64,000 nt of DNA from CAZVKN01 sp964627035 (GCA_964627035.1 CAZVKN010000013.1:20079-84078); one strand, 5' to 3'. Positions 35,540-44,608 are shown, counted from the first letter of the stretch. Numbers and translations: made by a program. Notes: generated by a model not told the origin, from the letters alone.

Positions 35540-35603
35540 GATTTCTATGAAATCTTGGTCAATTATCTAACTAACTTTGTGCAAAACCTTAACTAATTAC
35601 CAA
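35534..35603. repeat. Palindrome plus long-range inverted repeat
   Basis: GACCAAGATTT-N5-AAATCTTGGTC (35534-35560) is a perfect 11-bp hairpin. The stretch 35551-35603, read on the minus strand, is identical over 53 bases to the last 53 bases of the window (63948-64000): TGGTAATTAGTTAAGGTTTT, GCACAAAGTTAGTTAGATAA, TTGACCAAGATT. The match stops abruptly at 35604/63947, defining one boundary of the repeated unit. Confidence 0.85.
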
Positions 35604-35657
35604 TTAAAATATCAAAGAACATTATCGAACAGATGCTGTGCGGAAATGATGAGCATA

Positions 35658-35686
35658 CGGGCGAACCTTGTGTTCGTCCTTTTTTG
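35658..35686. repeat. GGGCGAAC-CTTGT-GTTCGTCC hairpin
   Basis: An 8-bp stem followed by TTTTTT on the plus strand. Same core (GAACCTTGTGTTC) occurs at 30150 and 37195, so this is a dispersed element; here it would also act as a terminator. Confidence 0.6.
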
Positions 35687-35739
35687 TTGCTATTCTATTA
35701 ATGAACGACAAATTATAAACACAGTATAAAGGATATCAA

Positions 35740-37185
35740 TTGCGCATCACCCTGGTCACTCCTCCCTTTTACAGTGATAACCCTAACGAAGCGCTGGCAA
35801 TGCCTCTCGGAATTGCCTATTTGGGTGCGGTTCTCGAACGGGACGGATTTGAAGTAACATTGATAGATGGAGCAACATTAGGCTCAAGTTCGCAAATTGC
35901 CGATGGTAAGTACTTTGTAGGTGCAAGTTCAACAGAAATCGCTGCTTTGGTAGTCGCATCAAAGCCGGATCTGATCGGCGTGTCCTGCCCCTTTACCACG
36001 CGTTATCGCCTGTTTTATGAGTGTGTAAAAGCGATCAAAGAACAGCTCCCTAATGTCCCGTTTGTAGCAGGTGGTATTCATCCAACACTGTTTTATCAAC
36101 GAGTACTTGAGAACGATCACTGTGATGCTGTCATACTCGGAGAGGGTGAACAAACTCTGCTTGAACTGGCAAGAAGATTCAAGGATAGTGGTGGAATTGA
36201 ACCTGAAGGATTAGATGGATTGGCTTGGCTACAAGATAGAGAAGTCAAAGCAGTGCCACGAAAAAGTTACATTGATGATCTTGACACTCTTCCTCAACCT
36301 GCGCGTCATTTACTCCCGATGGATGTCTATCTTTCGCGATCTGGAGGCAGATGGAGTTCAAAACGTACCAGCACACTACCGATTCTGACCAGCCGATCCT
36401 GTCCGGGGCGATGCTCCTTCTGCAGTGTTCATGCTATAACGGGACCGAAATGGCGAGCACATTCGGCAGAGAGGGTTGTGGGTGAGATTGCTACCATTAC
36501 AAATGAATACAATCCATCACTGATAGCTTTTGAAGATGATCGTTTGACGTGGGATAGAGAGCGGCTGTTATCTATATGCCAGATGAAAATAGACCGCAAC
36601 ATCAGAACAGAGTGGTACACTCCAAACGGCGTACATGTAGCTGATCTTGATGAAGAGCTGCTGAGAATGATGAAGAAGTCCGGCTGCCGATCACTGAATC
36701 TGGCAATCGAATCGGGTGATGCTACCATTTTGCACAAAGTAATCGGCAAAAAAGCCACTTCAGAACAAGCACTCGAAGTGTCCCAAGCTTGCAAGCGTGT
36801 CGGTATTCGCACCAACGGTTATTTCGTGATCGGGATGCCCGGCGACAGCGATGCGACTATTCAGCGGTCATTGGATTTATGTTTGAAGATGCGGCTTGAC
36901 GGGTTAGGGGTTTTCATTGCGACTCCCTTCCCCGGCACTCGGATGTTCGATCAATGCGTCAAATTAGGTTACATAGACCCCGAACGTTTCACCGAAGAAT
37001 TCTTAGAATCGGGTGATCCTAACCTACTGCATCAACCGTTATTTGAAACTGAGACAATGTCTCGAGAGCGCCTATTGTGGTGGGAGCAGGAGTTCAACCG
37101 TCAGTTCCTCAAGGGGTTGTACAGACGCCGTCCGGTGGTTAGGTTGCGGGCAGTTGTGAAAAAAACCGTCTCTTGGCTTCGTTAG
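35740..37185 (+). CDS. B12-binding radical SAM protein
   Basis: 481 residues from TTG 35740 with AAAGGA six bases upstream. N-terminal cobalamin-binding Rossmann domain (LVTPPFYSDNPNEALAMPLG, LGAVLERDGFEVTLIDG, PFVAGGIHPTLFY, ILGEGEQTLLELARRF) to about residue 160. Radical SAM domain follows with the CxxxCxxC cluster ligand motif in RSCPGRCSFCSVH, then GCRSLNLAIESGD and GYFVIGMPGDSD. This is the BchE/HpnJ-like superfamily that does methylations, cyclisations and other radical chemistry; substrate not predictable. It may use the coenzyme supply implied by the adenosyltransferase at 5.5 kb. Stands alone; not an obvious T9SS gene. Confidence 0.88.
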   Translation: MRITLVTPPFYSDNPNEALAMPLGIAYLGAVLERDGFEVTLIDGATLGSSSQIADGKYFVGASSTEIAALVVASKPDLIGVSCPFTTRYRLFYECVKAIKEQLPNVPFVAGGIHPTLFYQRVLENDHCDAVILGEGEQTLLELARRFKDSGGIEPEGLDGLAWLQDREVKAVPRKSYIDDLDTLPQPARHLLPMDVYLSRSGGRWSSKRTSTLPILTSRSCPGRCSFCSVHAITGPKWRAHSAERVVGEIATITNEYNPSLIAFEDDRLTWDRERLLSICQMKIDRNIRTEWYTPNGVHVADLDEELLRMMKKSGCRSLNLAIESGDATILHKVIGKKATSEQALEVSQACKRVGIRTNGYFVIGMPGDSDATIQRSLDLCLKMRLDGLGVFIATPFPGTRMFDQCVKLGYIDPERFTEEFLESGDPNLLHQPLFETETMSRERLLWWEQEFNRQFLKGLYRRRPVVRLRAVVKKTVSWLR

Positions 37186-37190
37186 GTTTA

Positions 37191-37211
37191 GGACGAACCT
37201 TGTGTTCGCCC
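37191..37211. repeat. GGACGAAC-CTTGT-GTTCGCC hairpin
   Basis: Third copy of the GAACCTTGTGTTC palindrome, six bases after the radical SAM stop codon, followed by CCATTTTA. Possible terminator. Confidence 0.6.
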
Positions 37212-37267
37212 CATTTTATGGTTATTATCCGAAATAGAGTGAAGATATTATTACAGGTGAGGTTGAC

Positions 37268-39244
37268 ATGATTCGTATTACAATTTTGGCTGTGGTATTA
37301 GTAGTCCTATTGAACAGCCCGGCAATCGCTCAAATAGGGTTCACCGAGCATACCATTGCAGATGATTTTGATAATGCCACATCTGTCTATACAGTGGATC
37401 TTGACAGCGATGGTGATACAGATGTGCTTGGTACAGCTTCGGGAGATGATATGGTTTGCTGGTGGGAAAATGACGGTGAGCAGGAGTTTGAGAGACACGT
37501 CATCTCAGATAGTCTTAGTGGTGCATGGTCAGTTCATGCGATTGATTTAGACGAGGATGGGGATGTTGATATTCTCGGAGGTGGAAGTCGGCTTGTCTGG
37601 TTTGAGAATGACGGAGAGCAGAACTTCACAGAATACACCATTGAAGAAGAGGGTGTTAGATTTCATTCCGTTAGTGCTATAGATTTAGACGGTGACGATG
37701 ATTTGGATATATTAGGTTCCGGAAGATTCTATATAGGCTGGTGGGAAAATGATGGTGATCAGGATTTTACACAGCATTTTATATCAAATGATTTTTGGCT
37801 TGCGTGGTCAGTCTGTGCAACTGATCTTGATGGGGATGGGGATTTGGACGTACTCGTTGGTGCAGATAGTAATGTTGCAGTATCATGGTGGGAGAATGAT
37901 GGTGAACAGGAATTCACCGGTCACACTATAGGACATGGTAGAGATGTATCTATTGTGACCGCTGTATTCGCCACCGATCTCGATAGTGATGATGATATGG
38001 ATGTGTTGGTTGCTGCGCATCAAAGAGGCGAAATAATGTGGTGGGAGAATGAAGGTGAAGAGGGCTTAGCAGAGCATACACTCGGTCGGCAAGGACTAAT
38101 CCACTCGGTATATGCAGTAGATTTGGATAGTGATGATGACATAGATGTTGTCGGAGCCGGAGGTGATGTTATCAGCTGGTGGGAAAACGATGGGGAGCAG
38201 GAATTCACACAGCACATCATCTCACACGATCTCGGTTATGCCTTCTCCGTTATTGCAGCAGATGTTGACACAGATGGCGATATAGATGTGCTTGGTGCTG
38301 ACTATGAAGCCAACTCTATCAAGTGGTGGGAAAGCGATCTGAATGACCCGCTCCGGTGGCTGCCGCTGCCGGATACAGAGTTATCTGAGGACTGGTCACT
38401 GTGGATGAGAAGGGAATATCTCCTGCAATATGTCCAATCCGAGAACTTTCACGATTCTGTGCTAACAATTTCAGTTGAGAACAGCGAGCATCTGTCTGGT
38501 GAGATGGATGATGATGGTCTGACAATTACGCCCGAGGAAAATTGGTTTGGGACTGACTCGCTGATGCTGATAGTCACCGATCCGGATGAAAATAGCGCTA
38601 CTACATATCAACGCATCGAAGTCACTCCAGTCAATGACCCGCCAACCGAATTTGACCTTCTCCGACCTGAGAATAATGCCAGGGTTGAACAATCAGAACG
38701 TGTAGACCTTGTTTGGAACCGGTCCGGAGATCCTGATCCCGGAGAAGAAGTGCGGTATCTACTTAGAGTTGTTATCAACGACAGGAATGACCCCGGATAT
38801 ACAGATACCGTAGATATCGAAACCGAACAGACCTGGCATCGGATGAGATTTTTTCGTATATCGGGTAACAACTACTGGTGGGTGTATGCAATTTCCGGGG
38901 AAGACACGACCGAGAGTAATAGTCGTAGAAGATTCCTTGTTTACGGGAGTGGTAATTCCGTTGATCCTGATGAATTGACTGTCCGTGAGTTTCGACTCTA
39001 TCCCTCATTTCCCAACCCGTTTAATGGATTCCTGACTTTTGACATTCAATTGCCGCAAGAAGACATTATCAACTTCCAGCTATATGACATTACAGGTCGT
39101 AAAGTGTGGAGTCTATCGGAACGATTCGGTGTCGGTTTACATCGTCAAAGCGTTGATCTGAACCTGAACTCGGCGGGTGTCTATTTTCTGAAAGCTGAGT
39201 CATCATTCGGATTTGACATCCAGCGAGTCGTAATGCTGAAATAA
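37268..39244 (+). CDS. T9SS-exported FG-GAP/VCBS propeller with cadherin-like domain
   Basis: 658 residues. Signal peptide (ITILAVVLVVLLNSPAIA). Seven FG-GAP/VCBS-like blades of about 50 residues: xSVYAVDLDSDGDxDVLGxxxxxxxxxWWENDGEQEFTQHxI, each with a DxDxDxD-type calcium-loop and a WWENDG strand. Then a cadherin-like segment (LTITPEENWFGTDSLMLIVT, ATTYQRIEVTPVNDPP) and a fibronectin-like DLVWNRSGDPDPGEEVRYLL module. CTD subtype A (YPSFPNPFNGFLTFDIQLPQ ... IQRVVMLK). Calcium-stabilised surface protein by inference. Followed by a long hairpin that also follows the 41178 gene. Confidence 0.87.
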   Translation: MIRITILAVVLVVLLNSPAIAQIGFTEHTIADDFDNATSVYTVDLDSDGDTDVLGTASGDDMVCWWENDGEQEFERHVISDSLSGAWSVHAIDLDEDGDVDILGGGSRLVWFENDGEQNFTEYTIEEEGVRFHSVSAIDLDGDDDLDILGSGRFYIGWWENDGDQDFTQHFISNDFWLAWSVCATDLDGDGDLDVLVGADSNVAVSWWENDGEQEFTGHTIGHGRDVSIVTAVFATDLDSDDDMDVLVAAHQRGEIMWWENEGEEGLAEHTLGRQGLIHSVYAVDLDSDDDIDVVGAGGDVISWWENDGEQEFTQHIISHDLGYAFSVIAADVDTDGDIDVLGADYEANSIKWWESDLNDPLRWLPLPDTELSEDWSLWMRREYLLQYVQSENFHDSVLTISVENSEHLSGEMDDDGLTITPEENWFGTDSLMLIVTDPDENSATTYQRIEVTPVNDPPTEFDLLRPENNARVEQSERVDLVWNRSGDPDPGEEVRYLLRVVINDRNDPGYTDTVDIETEQTWHRMRFFRISGNNYWWVYAISGEDTTESNSRRRFLVYGSGNSVDPDELTVREFRLYPSFPNPFNGFLTFDIQLPQEDIINFQLYDITGRKVWSLSERFGVGLHRQSVDLNLNSAGVYFLKAESSFGFDIQRVVMLK

Positions 39245-39255
39245 AAGAAAAGAAT

Positions 39256-39330
39256 AACCACCAAGACACCAAGTCACCAAGAGAACAAATACAAAAATCT
39301 TCTTCTTGGTGTCTTGGTGACTTGGTGGTT
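39256..39330. repeat. CACCAAG-repeat long hairpin, copy 1
   Basis: AACCACCAAGACACCAAG and TCACCAAGA on the left pair with TTCTTGGTGTCTTGGTGA and CTTGGTGGTT on the right, forming a stem of about 27 bp with a few mismatches. It starts 12 bases after the T9SS stop; the same hairpin with the same leading AAAGAAAAGAATAACC occurs at 43637. The 167 bases from here to 39497 contain no gene. Confidence 0.8.
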
Positions 39331-39497
39331 CAAAATAAAGTGAGAGACTAAGTGAGGTAGAACCACGCACTACTCATCCACCTAAACCTGAGCGTCCACC
39401 TCAATACCAATGTCAGAGGATTTGAAAAATTAGCTGCTTAAGTTCAGTCGTAACTAACGTCGGCGCCTCATTCCTCATATTTGCCTTATGGATAGGC

Positions 39498-40829
39498 TTG
39501 CTGCTGAAAACCAAATCAACCGGACTTTCAATTCGCCGAGTATTTGTTGTCATCATTGCGATTGGATTTCTATGCCGCATTCTATTTGTGATTTTTACAC
39601 CGACCTTCTATGCGCCTGATGAACAAGCGCATTATATGTATATTGATCACATCGTACAAAATCGCTCTCTCCCAATCCTTTCCAATCAAGTCGTTCTTGA
39701 TGAATATAATTGTGAATATATACAGCCACCTTTATACTACATTATAATGTCCCCGTTATATGCATTATCTAAATCGCTCGGTCTCAACGACACAAATACG
39801 GTTCTAATATTGCGATGTTGTTCAATTTTTCTATGGTGTATTACCCTCTGGATGACATTCAGAATTATAGAACGATTAAATATTTCCGATGAGTTTATCA
39901 AGATATTTATAGTTGCTATGGTGTCATTGCTGCCGTCCTATGTCTTCATATCGTCGGTAATAAATAACGACAACTTATTATTTACTCTGGGAAGTATCTT
40001 CATATATTTCTTTGTTTCCAATAGATTTAATACCTTAGATTCAATCATCTTAGGTTTTTTGCTCGGTTTAACTCTACTAACTAAACTGAGTGGTGTGGGT
40101 TTCGTCGTTATGACGGGGGTTATATTAGTAAAAGGACTAATTCGTCCGAAGGAAAACAGTGTCAGGCTCACTGTGACCATAGTGTCATTAGTGCTCGCGT
40201 TAGTAATGTTCCTGCCCTGGATCCTGTGGAACTGGAATCTATACGGTAGTCCTACACCCATGAATGTACTGGAAAAGGTGCCCCAATGGGACTCCACAAT
40301 TTTCATGATAAAGCACATCGTTTTAGATATGCACAATTCATTTTGGACGGTATCTGGAATTAATAACAGTGTCCAATGGTATTATCCGAGGATTGGGAAG
40401 TTCATCGCTTATATTGCGTCAATAGGTATTATATGGGGGATTTTTATTAGAAGAGACAGATTAAAGATTCTATTAGGTGATAAAACAGATGTCATAGCTG
40501 CTTTTGCGGCGGCAATTCTCATTAATCTAATTCTGGTCTTCAGATTTGGTGTGCTTTATGACCAGGGGCAAGGCAGACACTTTTTTGGATTATTAATTCC
40601 TATTGCTCTTTTTATGGCTGGAGGGTTGAGAGTTTTTTCTATTACTGATTCAAGATACTCTCATATAATAATTGCAGGAATTATGAGTATCTATGTTGTC
40701 TCATTCACCTTTTACAGCTTAGAAAAGTTCAGCGAGCTTGTACCTAACGAACCCGATCCGGTTAGCGTCACTCAGTCATATTTCAACTCGCCCTCTTTCT
40801 TCTTAAGTCACTCCGCATATCCAAACTAA
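39498..40829 (+). CDS. Polytopic membrane protein, DUF2142/PMT-like
   Basis: 443 residues with about ten hydrophobic segments. The first loop holds FYAPDEQAHYMYIDHIV and, further on, EYIQPPLYYIIM; an acidic DE pair after the first helix and a QPP(L/F)YY motif are typical of GT-C/PMT-like and DUF2142 membrane glycosyltransferases, which use polyprenyl-linked sugars on the outer face of the inner membrane. Starts at TTG 39498 with weak ribosome site. AT-rich and unlike its neighbours. The last 18 residues (SYFNSPSFFLSHSAYPN) are not membrane-protein-like and correspond to the start of a decayed subtype A sorting domain, so the natural C-terminus has been lost or replaced. Confidence 0.75.
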   Translation: MLLKTKSTGLSIRRVFVVIIAIGFLCRILFVIFTPTFYAPDEQAHYMYIDHIVQNRSLPILSNQVVLDEYNCEYIQPPLYYIIMSPLYALSKSLGLNDTNTVLILRCCSIFLWCITLWMTFRIIERLNISDEFIKIFIVAMVSLLPSYVFISSVINNDNLLFTLGSIFIYFFVSNRFNTLDSIILGFLLGLTLLTKLSGVGFVVMTGVILVKGLIRPKENSVRLTVTIVSLVLALVMFLPWILWNWNLYGSPTPMNVLEKVPQWDSTIFMIKHIVLDMHNSFWTVSGINNSVQWYYPRIGKFIAYIASIGIIWGIFIRRDRLKILLGDKTDVIAAFAAAILINLILVFRFGVLYDQGQGRHFFGLLIPIALFMAGGLRVFSITDSRYSHIIIAGIMSIYVVSFTFYSLEKFSELVPNEPDPVSVTQSYFNSPSFFLSHSAYPN

Positions 40830-40998
40830 TTCTATTCGACATAACCGATCATGAAATATGGAGTCAATTAGAACAGTTTGATTTTGATGTCCATTGGCAC
40901 AGAGAGTTGATCAAAACCTCAACTCGGCGGGGGTCTATTTCCTGAAAGCTGAGTCGTCATTTGGATCGGATGTTCAGCGAGTCGTTTTGCTGAAATAG
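40775..40998 (+). pseudogene. Decayed T9SS sorting-domain relic
   Basis: Reading across three frames recovers a whole subtype A CTD: SYFNSPSFFLSHSAYPN (frame of the membrane protein), LILFDITDHEIWSQLEQ then FDFDVHWHRELI in a second frame, and NLNSAGVYFLKAESSFG then SDVQRVVLLK ending at TAG 40998. Compare intact copies (LYDITGREVWSLSERFGVGV). At least two frameshifts and many substitutions. The N-terminal cargo portion is gone, apparently replaced by the membrane-protein gene. Confidence 0.8.
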
Positions 40999-41177
40999 AT
41001 TGGATTTGGCATAGTTATTGCACTTTATTGCCATAGTATCTTGGCAATGCGTCTCATGATGTTCTTGTTCTGTTAATATGTAAAAGATAATGACTTAAAG
41101 TTAGCAATAATTGAAGATAAAGGTTAGGTAGTGCGCAATATGTGCACTATAGATACACATGTACTATGGAGGAAATC

Positions 41178-43625
41178 ATGTACAAAACTGTTTTTTGCAT
41201 CATCATCTTGGGACTGGCAGCAGTTCCCAATCTGAATGCTGACCAGTGGGGTGAAGGAATTCATCAAGTTGGTGAACAATTTTTTCACGGAAATTACTAC
41301 AACATGGACCGCATTGACGACGCGCTCTATATCAGCAGCGGCTATGGCATCGAAGTATGGGACATCGAGGATCCTGCCGAATCGACACTCCAAACCAACC
41401 TTCCTACACGTCAAAGTTACAGTGGCATTTTTCTAAGGCAGGATGATCTCCTGTTCCTGGGTACGTGGGGACACCTATCAATTTATGACATCAGCAACCG
41501 ATTCCAGCCGGAACTAATATCGGAAATTGATGGACACGAGTACGTATATGAAGGTCGGTATCCCGACCGAGAATATACTACATTAACTAACTTTTATAGC
41601 ATCATTTTCATAGATGATGTACTTGTTTCATTGAGTAACGGACAGCAACTATGCAGTTATGACCTATCCGATCCTTCCAACCCCCGCATGATAAGTGATA
41701 TTGACCTTGAACCGGAATATGCCTTCAGGTACGGTTATCTGTTGGAACGTGATGACAATGTGGTAGCCTACGGAGTTCCGCTTGAGGGAGAGTACGATCA
41801 AGATTCACTCAACTTCCACAGCTATGAACTGAACGATGGTCAATTGAGCCGAGTTGCTGAGAGCGGATGTGGAGCAGTTGTAGGTCGGGATAACGATAAT
41901 TTCTATGATCCAGTTGTCATTGATGATATGATCATATATTCATCCGATCATCAGATTATTAACGCTATCAACATCTCTGATCTTGAAAATCCTCAGTATG
42001 TTGGTGATTATGACGATCTGCGAGGAGATCATCAGTTTCAGTGGTTCTATTCACCGGACCCCTTCGTTCATGGTGAACGTCTATATGTAAAGAATCCTTT
42101 CTCAATTGAAATTCTTGATTTATCCAACGGCTTTGTTGAACTGGAATCATTAGGTTATTTCTTAATTTATGGTGACCATGAGGACGACGATTTGTTGTGG
42201 GCTCCATATCTGGCTGATCTTGTTATCGAGGACGATTACCTGACTGCGATTAACTCAGATGCGGCTTTGAGTACTTGGAGTGTGGCGAACCCGGATGACG
42301 TTGAAGAGCTGTTCAACAGCGGAACCGGCGCAACATATTATTATGATGCTCCGATAGCAGACAAGATTGCTATCAAGGACAATGTTGTCTTCTGTGCCGG
42401 ATATGGATACCCAACCGGAGTTGGCATTGAAAATCCAGTCGAACCGGAGGTCGTTGTAGATCATCTATATTTCGAAATAGGTGGTTTTGGACTGTTCTCC
42501 TCAGTATTAGTTGTTGAGGATGCACTTTATGTTCAGGCTGCTTCCGGAAATACCGTTCTATACGATATTAGTGACCCATTAAATCCCGATTCACTCCGCA
42601 CAACCGATTGGGTAGGGGTAGAATACTTCCTTCAAATGTATGACGATGTCGGGATATTCTTCGGAAACATGCGGGTAGATGCTTATCAATTTGTACCATG
42701 GTTGTATCTTGCTAATCTGACTGATCCCTTCAATCCTGAACAGATAGCATCGTTTGATCTTGTAGAACGAACGGATACTTTGGAATACATAGCGGTTTTA
42801 TCCGATACTGACCTCATTTTGGTTGCTTACACTCCGGAATATGCAGGAGGTTGGGGGCGTGGAGATTGCGTACCACTGGAGGCGTTTTTCTACAACATCG
42901 AGCCGATGCTGAATCCCGATGATCCTGCTGACCCCGAATACATCGGCTCGCAAGATCTCGCTGAATTGCTTGAAGACGTTGACTTCGTAACAGACATCCA
43001 AGTTGTGGATGAGTTACTGTATATGATTGCTAATGACCGAGATGATCCCGAATCAGGGAGGATGTTCATTATGGATACAGGTATGACCGAGGTCTACTCT
43101 GAAACCGAAATAGTTTGGGGTGGCAAGATTACTATTGAGGACACGTTAGCGTACTTTCTGAACGAGGAAGACGGACTGTTCGTCTATGACGTGTCCGATC
43201 CGGAACAACCCGCCGATCTAATCGGATGGCACGACACGCCGGGAGTTGCACAACAGTTAATTCTGGTAGATGACCTGATTGTGGTGGCGGACAAATGGTC
43301 GTTGCAGATTTTACGGTTAGGTGACGGTCCGGGAGATGTTCCACCAAAATCCACTCCACTTCCTGAAGCATTCAGTCTGTCTGATCCGTACCCGAACCCA
43401 TTCAACAGTCAATTCAGTTTCACCCTCCACCTTCCACAATCCAACATAGTACTCCTCAACCTGTACGACATCAGCGGTCGTAAAGTGTGGAGTCTATCGG
43501 AACGGTTCGGAGTTGGCATACATCGCAAAACTATTGATCTGAATCTGAACAGTGCGGGCATATATTTCCTGCAAGCAAACTCACAATTCGGTAGCGAAAT
43601 AAAACGAGTCGTTATGCTGAAATAA
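41178..43625 (+). CDS. T9SS-exported LVIVD-like propeller, large
   Basis: 815 residues from ATG 41178 with GGAGGAAATC upstream; the earlier in-frame ATG at 41142 would bury the signal peptide MYKTVFCIIILGLAAVPNLNA. The body contains divergent LVIVD-like blades (GHLSIYDISNRFQPELISEI, QLCSYDLSDPSNPRMISDI, NTVLYDISDPLNPDSLR, DGLFVYDVSDPEQPADLIGW) of variable spacing, probably two propellers. CTD subtype A (SDPYPNPFNSQFSFTLHLPQ ... IKRVVMLK). Starts 179 bases after the relic CTD. Ligand unknown. Confidence 0.86.
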   Translation: MYKTVFCIIILGLAAVPNLNADQWGEGIHQVGEQFFHGNYYNMDRIDDALYISSGYGIEVWDIEDPAESTLQTNLPTRQSYSGIFLRQDDLLFLGTWGHLSIYDISNRFQPELISEIDGHEYVYEGRYPDREYTTLTNFYSIIFIDDVLVSLSNGQQLCSYDLSDPSNPRMISDIDLEPEYAFRYGYLLERDDNVVAYGVPLEGEYDQDSLNFHSYELNDGQLSRVAESGCGAVVGRDNDNFYDPVVIDDMIIYSSDHQIINAINISDLENPQYVGDYDDLRGDHQFQWFYSPDPFVHGERLYVKNPFSIEILDLSNGFVELESLGYFLIYGDHEDDDLLWAPYLADLVIEDDYLTAINSDAALSTWSVANPDDVEELFNSGTGATYYYDAPIADKIAIKDNVVFCAGYGYPTGVGIENPVEPEVVVDHLYFEIGGFGLFSSVLVVEDALYVQAASGNTVLYDISDPLNPDSLRTTDWVGVEYFLQMYDDVGIFFGNMRVDAYQFVPWLYLANLTDPFNPEQIASFDLVERTDTLEYIAVLSDTDLILVAYTPEYAGGWGRGDCVPLEAFFYNIEPMLNPDDPADPEYIGSQDLAELLEDVDFVTDIQVVDELLYMIANDRDDPESGRMFIMDTGMTEVYSETEIVWGGKITIEDTLAYFLNEEDGLFVYDVSDPEQPADLIGWHDTPGVAQQLILVDDLIVVADKWSLQILRLGDGPGDVPPKSTPLPEAFSLSDPYPNPFNSQFSFTLHLPQSNIVLLNLYDISGRKVWSLSERFGVGIHRKTIDLNLNSAGIYFLQANSQFGSEIKRVVMLK

Positions 43626-43636
43626 AAGAAAAGAAT

Positions 43637-43708
43637 AACCACCAAGTCACCAAGCCACCAAGAAGAGAAGAAAAGACTCTTCTTTGTTTTCTTGGTGTCT
43701 TGGTGGTT
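43637..43708. repeat. CACCAAG-repeat long hairpin, copy 2
   Basis: AACCACCAAGTCACCAAG and CCACCAAGAAG on the left, CTTGGTGTCTTGGTGGTT on the right. Identical start and spacing after the stop codon as copy 1 at 39256, including the leading AAAAGAAAAGAATAACC. Lies between convergent genes and could terminate both. Confidence 0.8.
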
Positions 43709-43735
43709 CAAGAATAAAACATAGCGGAGTGATTC

Positions 43736-44296
43736 CTAATATATGATTCCAGCTAATCCAAAGTTGATTCCAGTCTCTCTTCCCGATCTTTTCTCGATTT
43801 TATCCAGATCGAGATAGAGCTTCGCGCGGAAGACAATGTGATCTACCAGTCTGAGTGCGAGACCGCCGGAAATATGGACAGTATTGCCACTGTTCGTTGA
43901 ATTGCTGCTGCCCCAACTGTTATTCTCGTATGTCCATGACGTGAGAAGAACCGCAGCCGATAGAAATGGCCATACTTCTGAGGAATCATTGCCGATATAG
44001 AAAATAGCAGTGGGACCTAACATTGTAGAGCTATAACTAAAATCTCCCTGGCTGCTTTCCGAATATTGGATTACACCGCCAAAGCCGAATCCCGATCCGA
44101 TCATGTAGTAGCAATACGGTGAAATGTGGGTATTATAGAAAGGATTCCCACTATTATCTTCGTACAAATCACCACTACTTGAGCTAAAGGTGAATTCACC
44201 TCCAATTTCCACTGCTCCCTTGTCCAGTTCATATTCAGCGGCTGGTGCTGCATTGGCAGCAATAAGCAAACAGAGTACCAACAGTAATTTTCTCAT
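43736..44296 (-). CDS. Small outer-membrane beta-barrel-like protein
   Basis: 186 residues from ATG 44296 (CGGAGGATTCA upstream); a longer frame to 44341 lacks a ribosome site. Signal peptide MRKLLLVLCLLIAANAAPAA. The mature part consists of alternating amphipathic strands (GAVEIGGEFTFSSSSGD, GSGFGFGGVIQYSESSQGD, TVHISGGLALRLVDHIVFRA, INFGLAGIIY) ending in a strand with C-terminal aromatic Y, typical of an eight-stranded OmpW/OmpX-like barrel. Ser/Asn-rich loops between strands. Cannot be assigned to a named family. Faces the 41178 gene across the long hairpin. Confidence 0.75.
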   Translation of the reverse strand: MRKLLLVLCLLIAANAAPAAEYELDKGAVEIGGEFTFSSSSGDLYEDNSGNPFYNTHISPYCYYMIGSGFGFGGVIQYSESSQGDFSYSSTMLGPTAIFYIGNDSSEVWPFLSAAVLLTSWTYENNSWGSSNSTNSGNTVHISGGLALRLVDHIVFRAKLYLDLDKIEKRSGRETGINFGLAGIIY

Positions 44297-44608
44297 TGAA
44301 TCCTCCGTGCAATATTTCGTGTAACTATAGTTAATATTCATTTACATTAGAAAACGAGTTAACGAAAGTCAATAGTCAAAAGTCCAATTCTATAAAAGTA
44401 AGAGAAATAATGAATTGGGGCAAAGAGTAAAATGACACGAATTGAAGCCGCTAAGATTGTCAGAGAAAGAGGATTTTAGTATATTGGAGCCGGATTGTGG
44501 TTGCTGTCCAGGTTTATGTCAGTTATCTCCTCAAATTTGTCATTCCGGACTCGATCCAATCTGTTCCTGTTTTCATAATAATGCTTCAAAATCTATCGCA
44601 ACAAACAC
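44297..44608. other. Spacer upstream of smc
   Basis: 312 bases between the divergent barrel gene and smc. Contains a 15-codon open stretch from ATG 44433 (MTRIEAAKIVRERGF) that is too short to support. A GTCATTCCGGACTCGATCCA fragment resembles the extragenic palindromes elsewhere. No convincing promoter. Confidence 0.4.

Noticed and set aside
44433..44480. 15-codon ORF before smc
   Set aside because: Too short and without a ribosome site to support as a gene.
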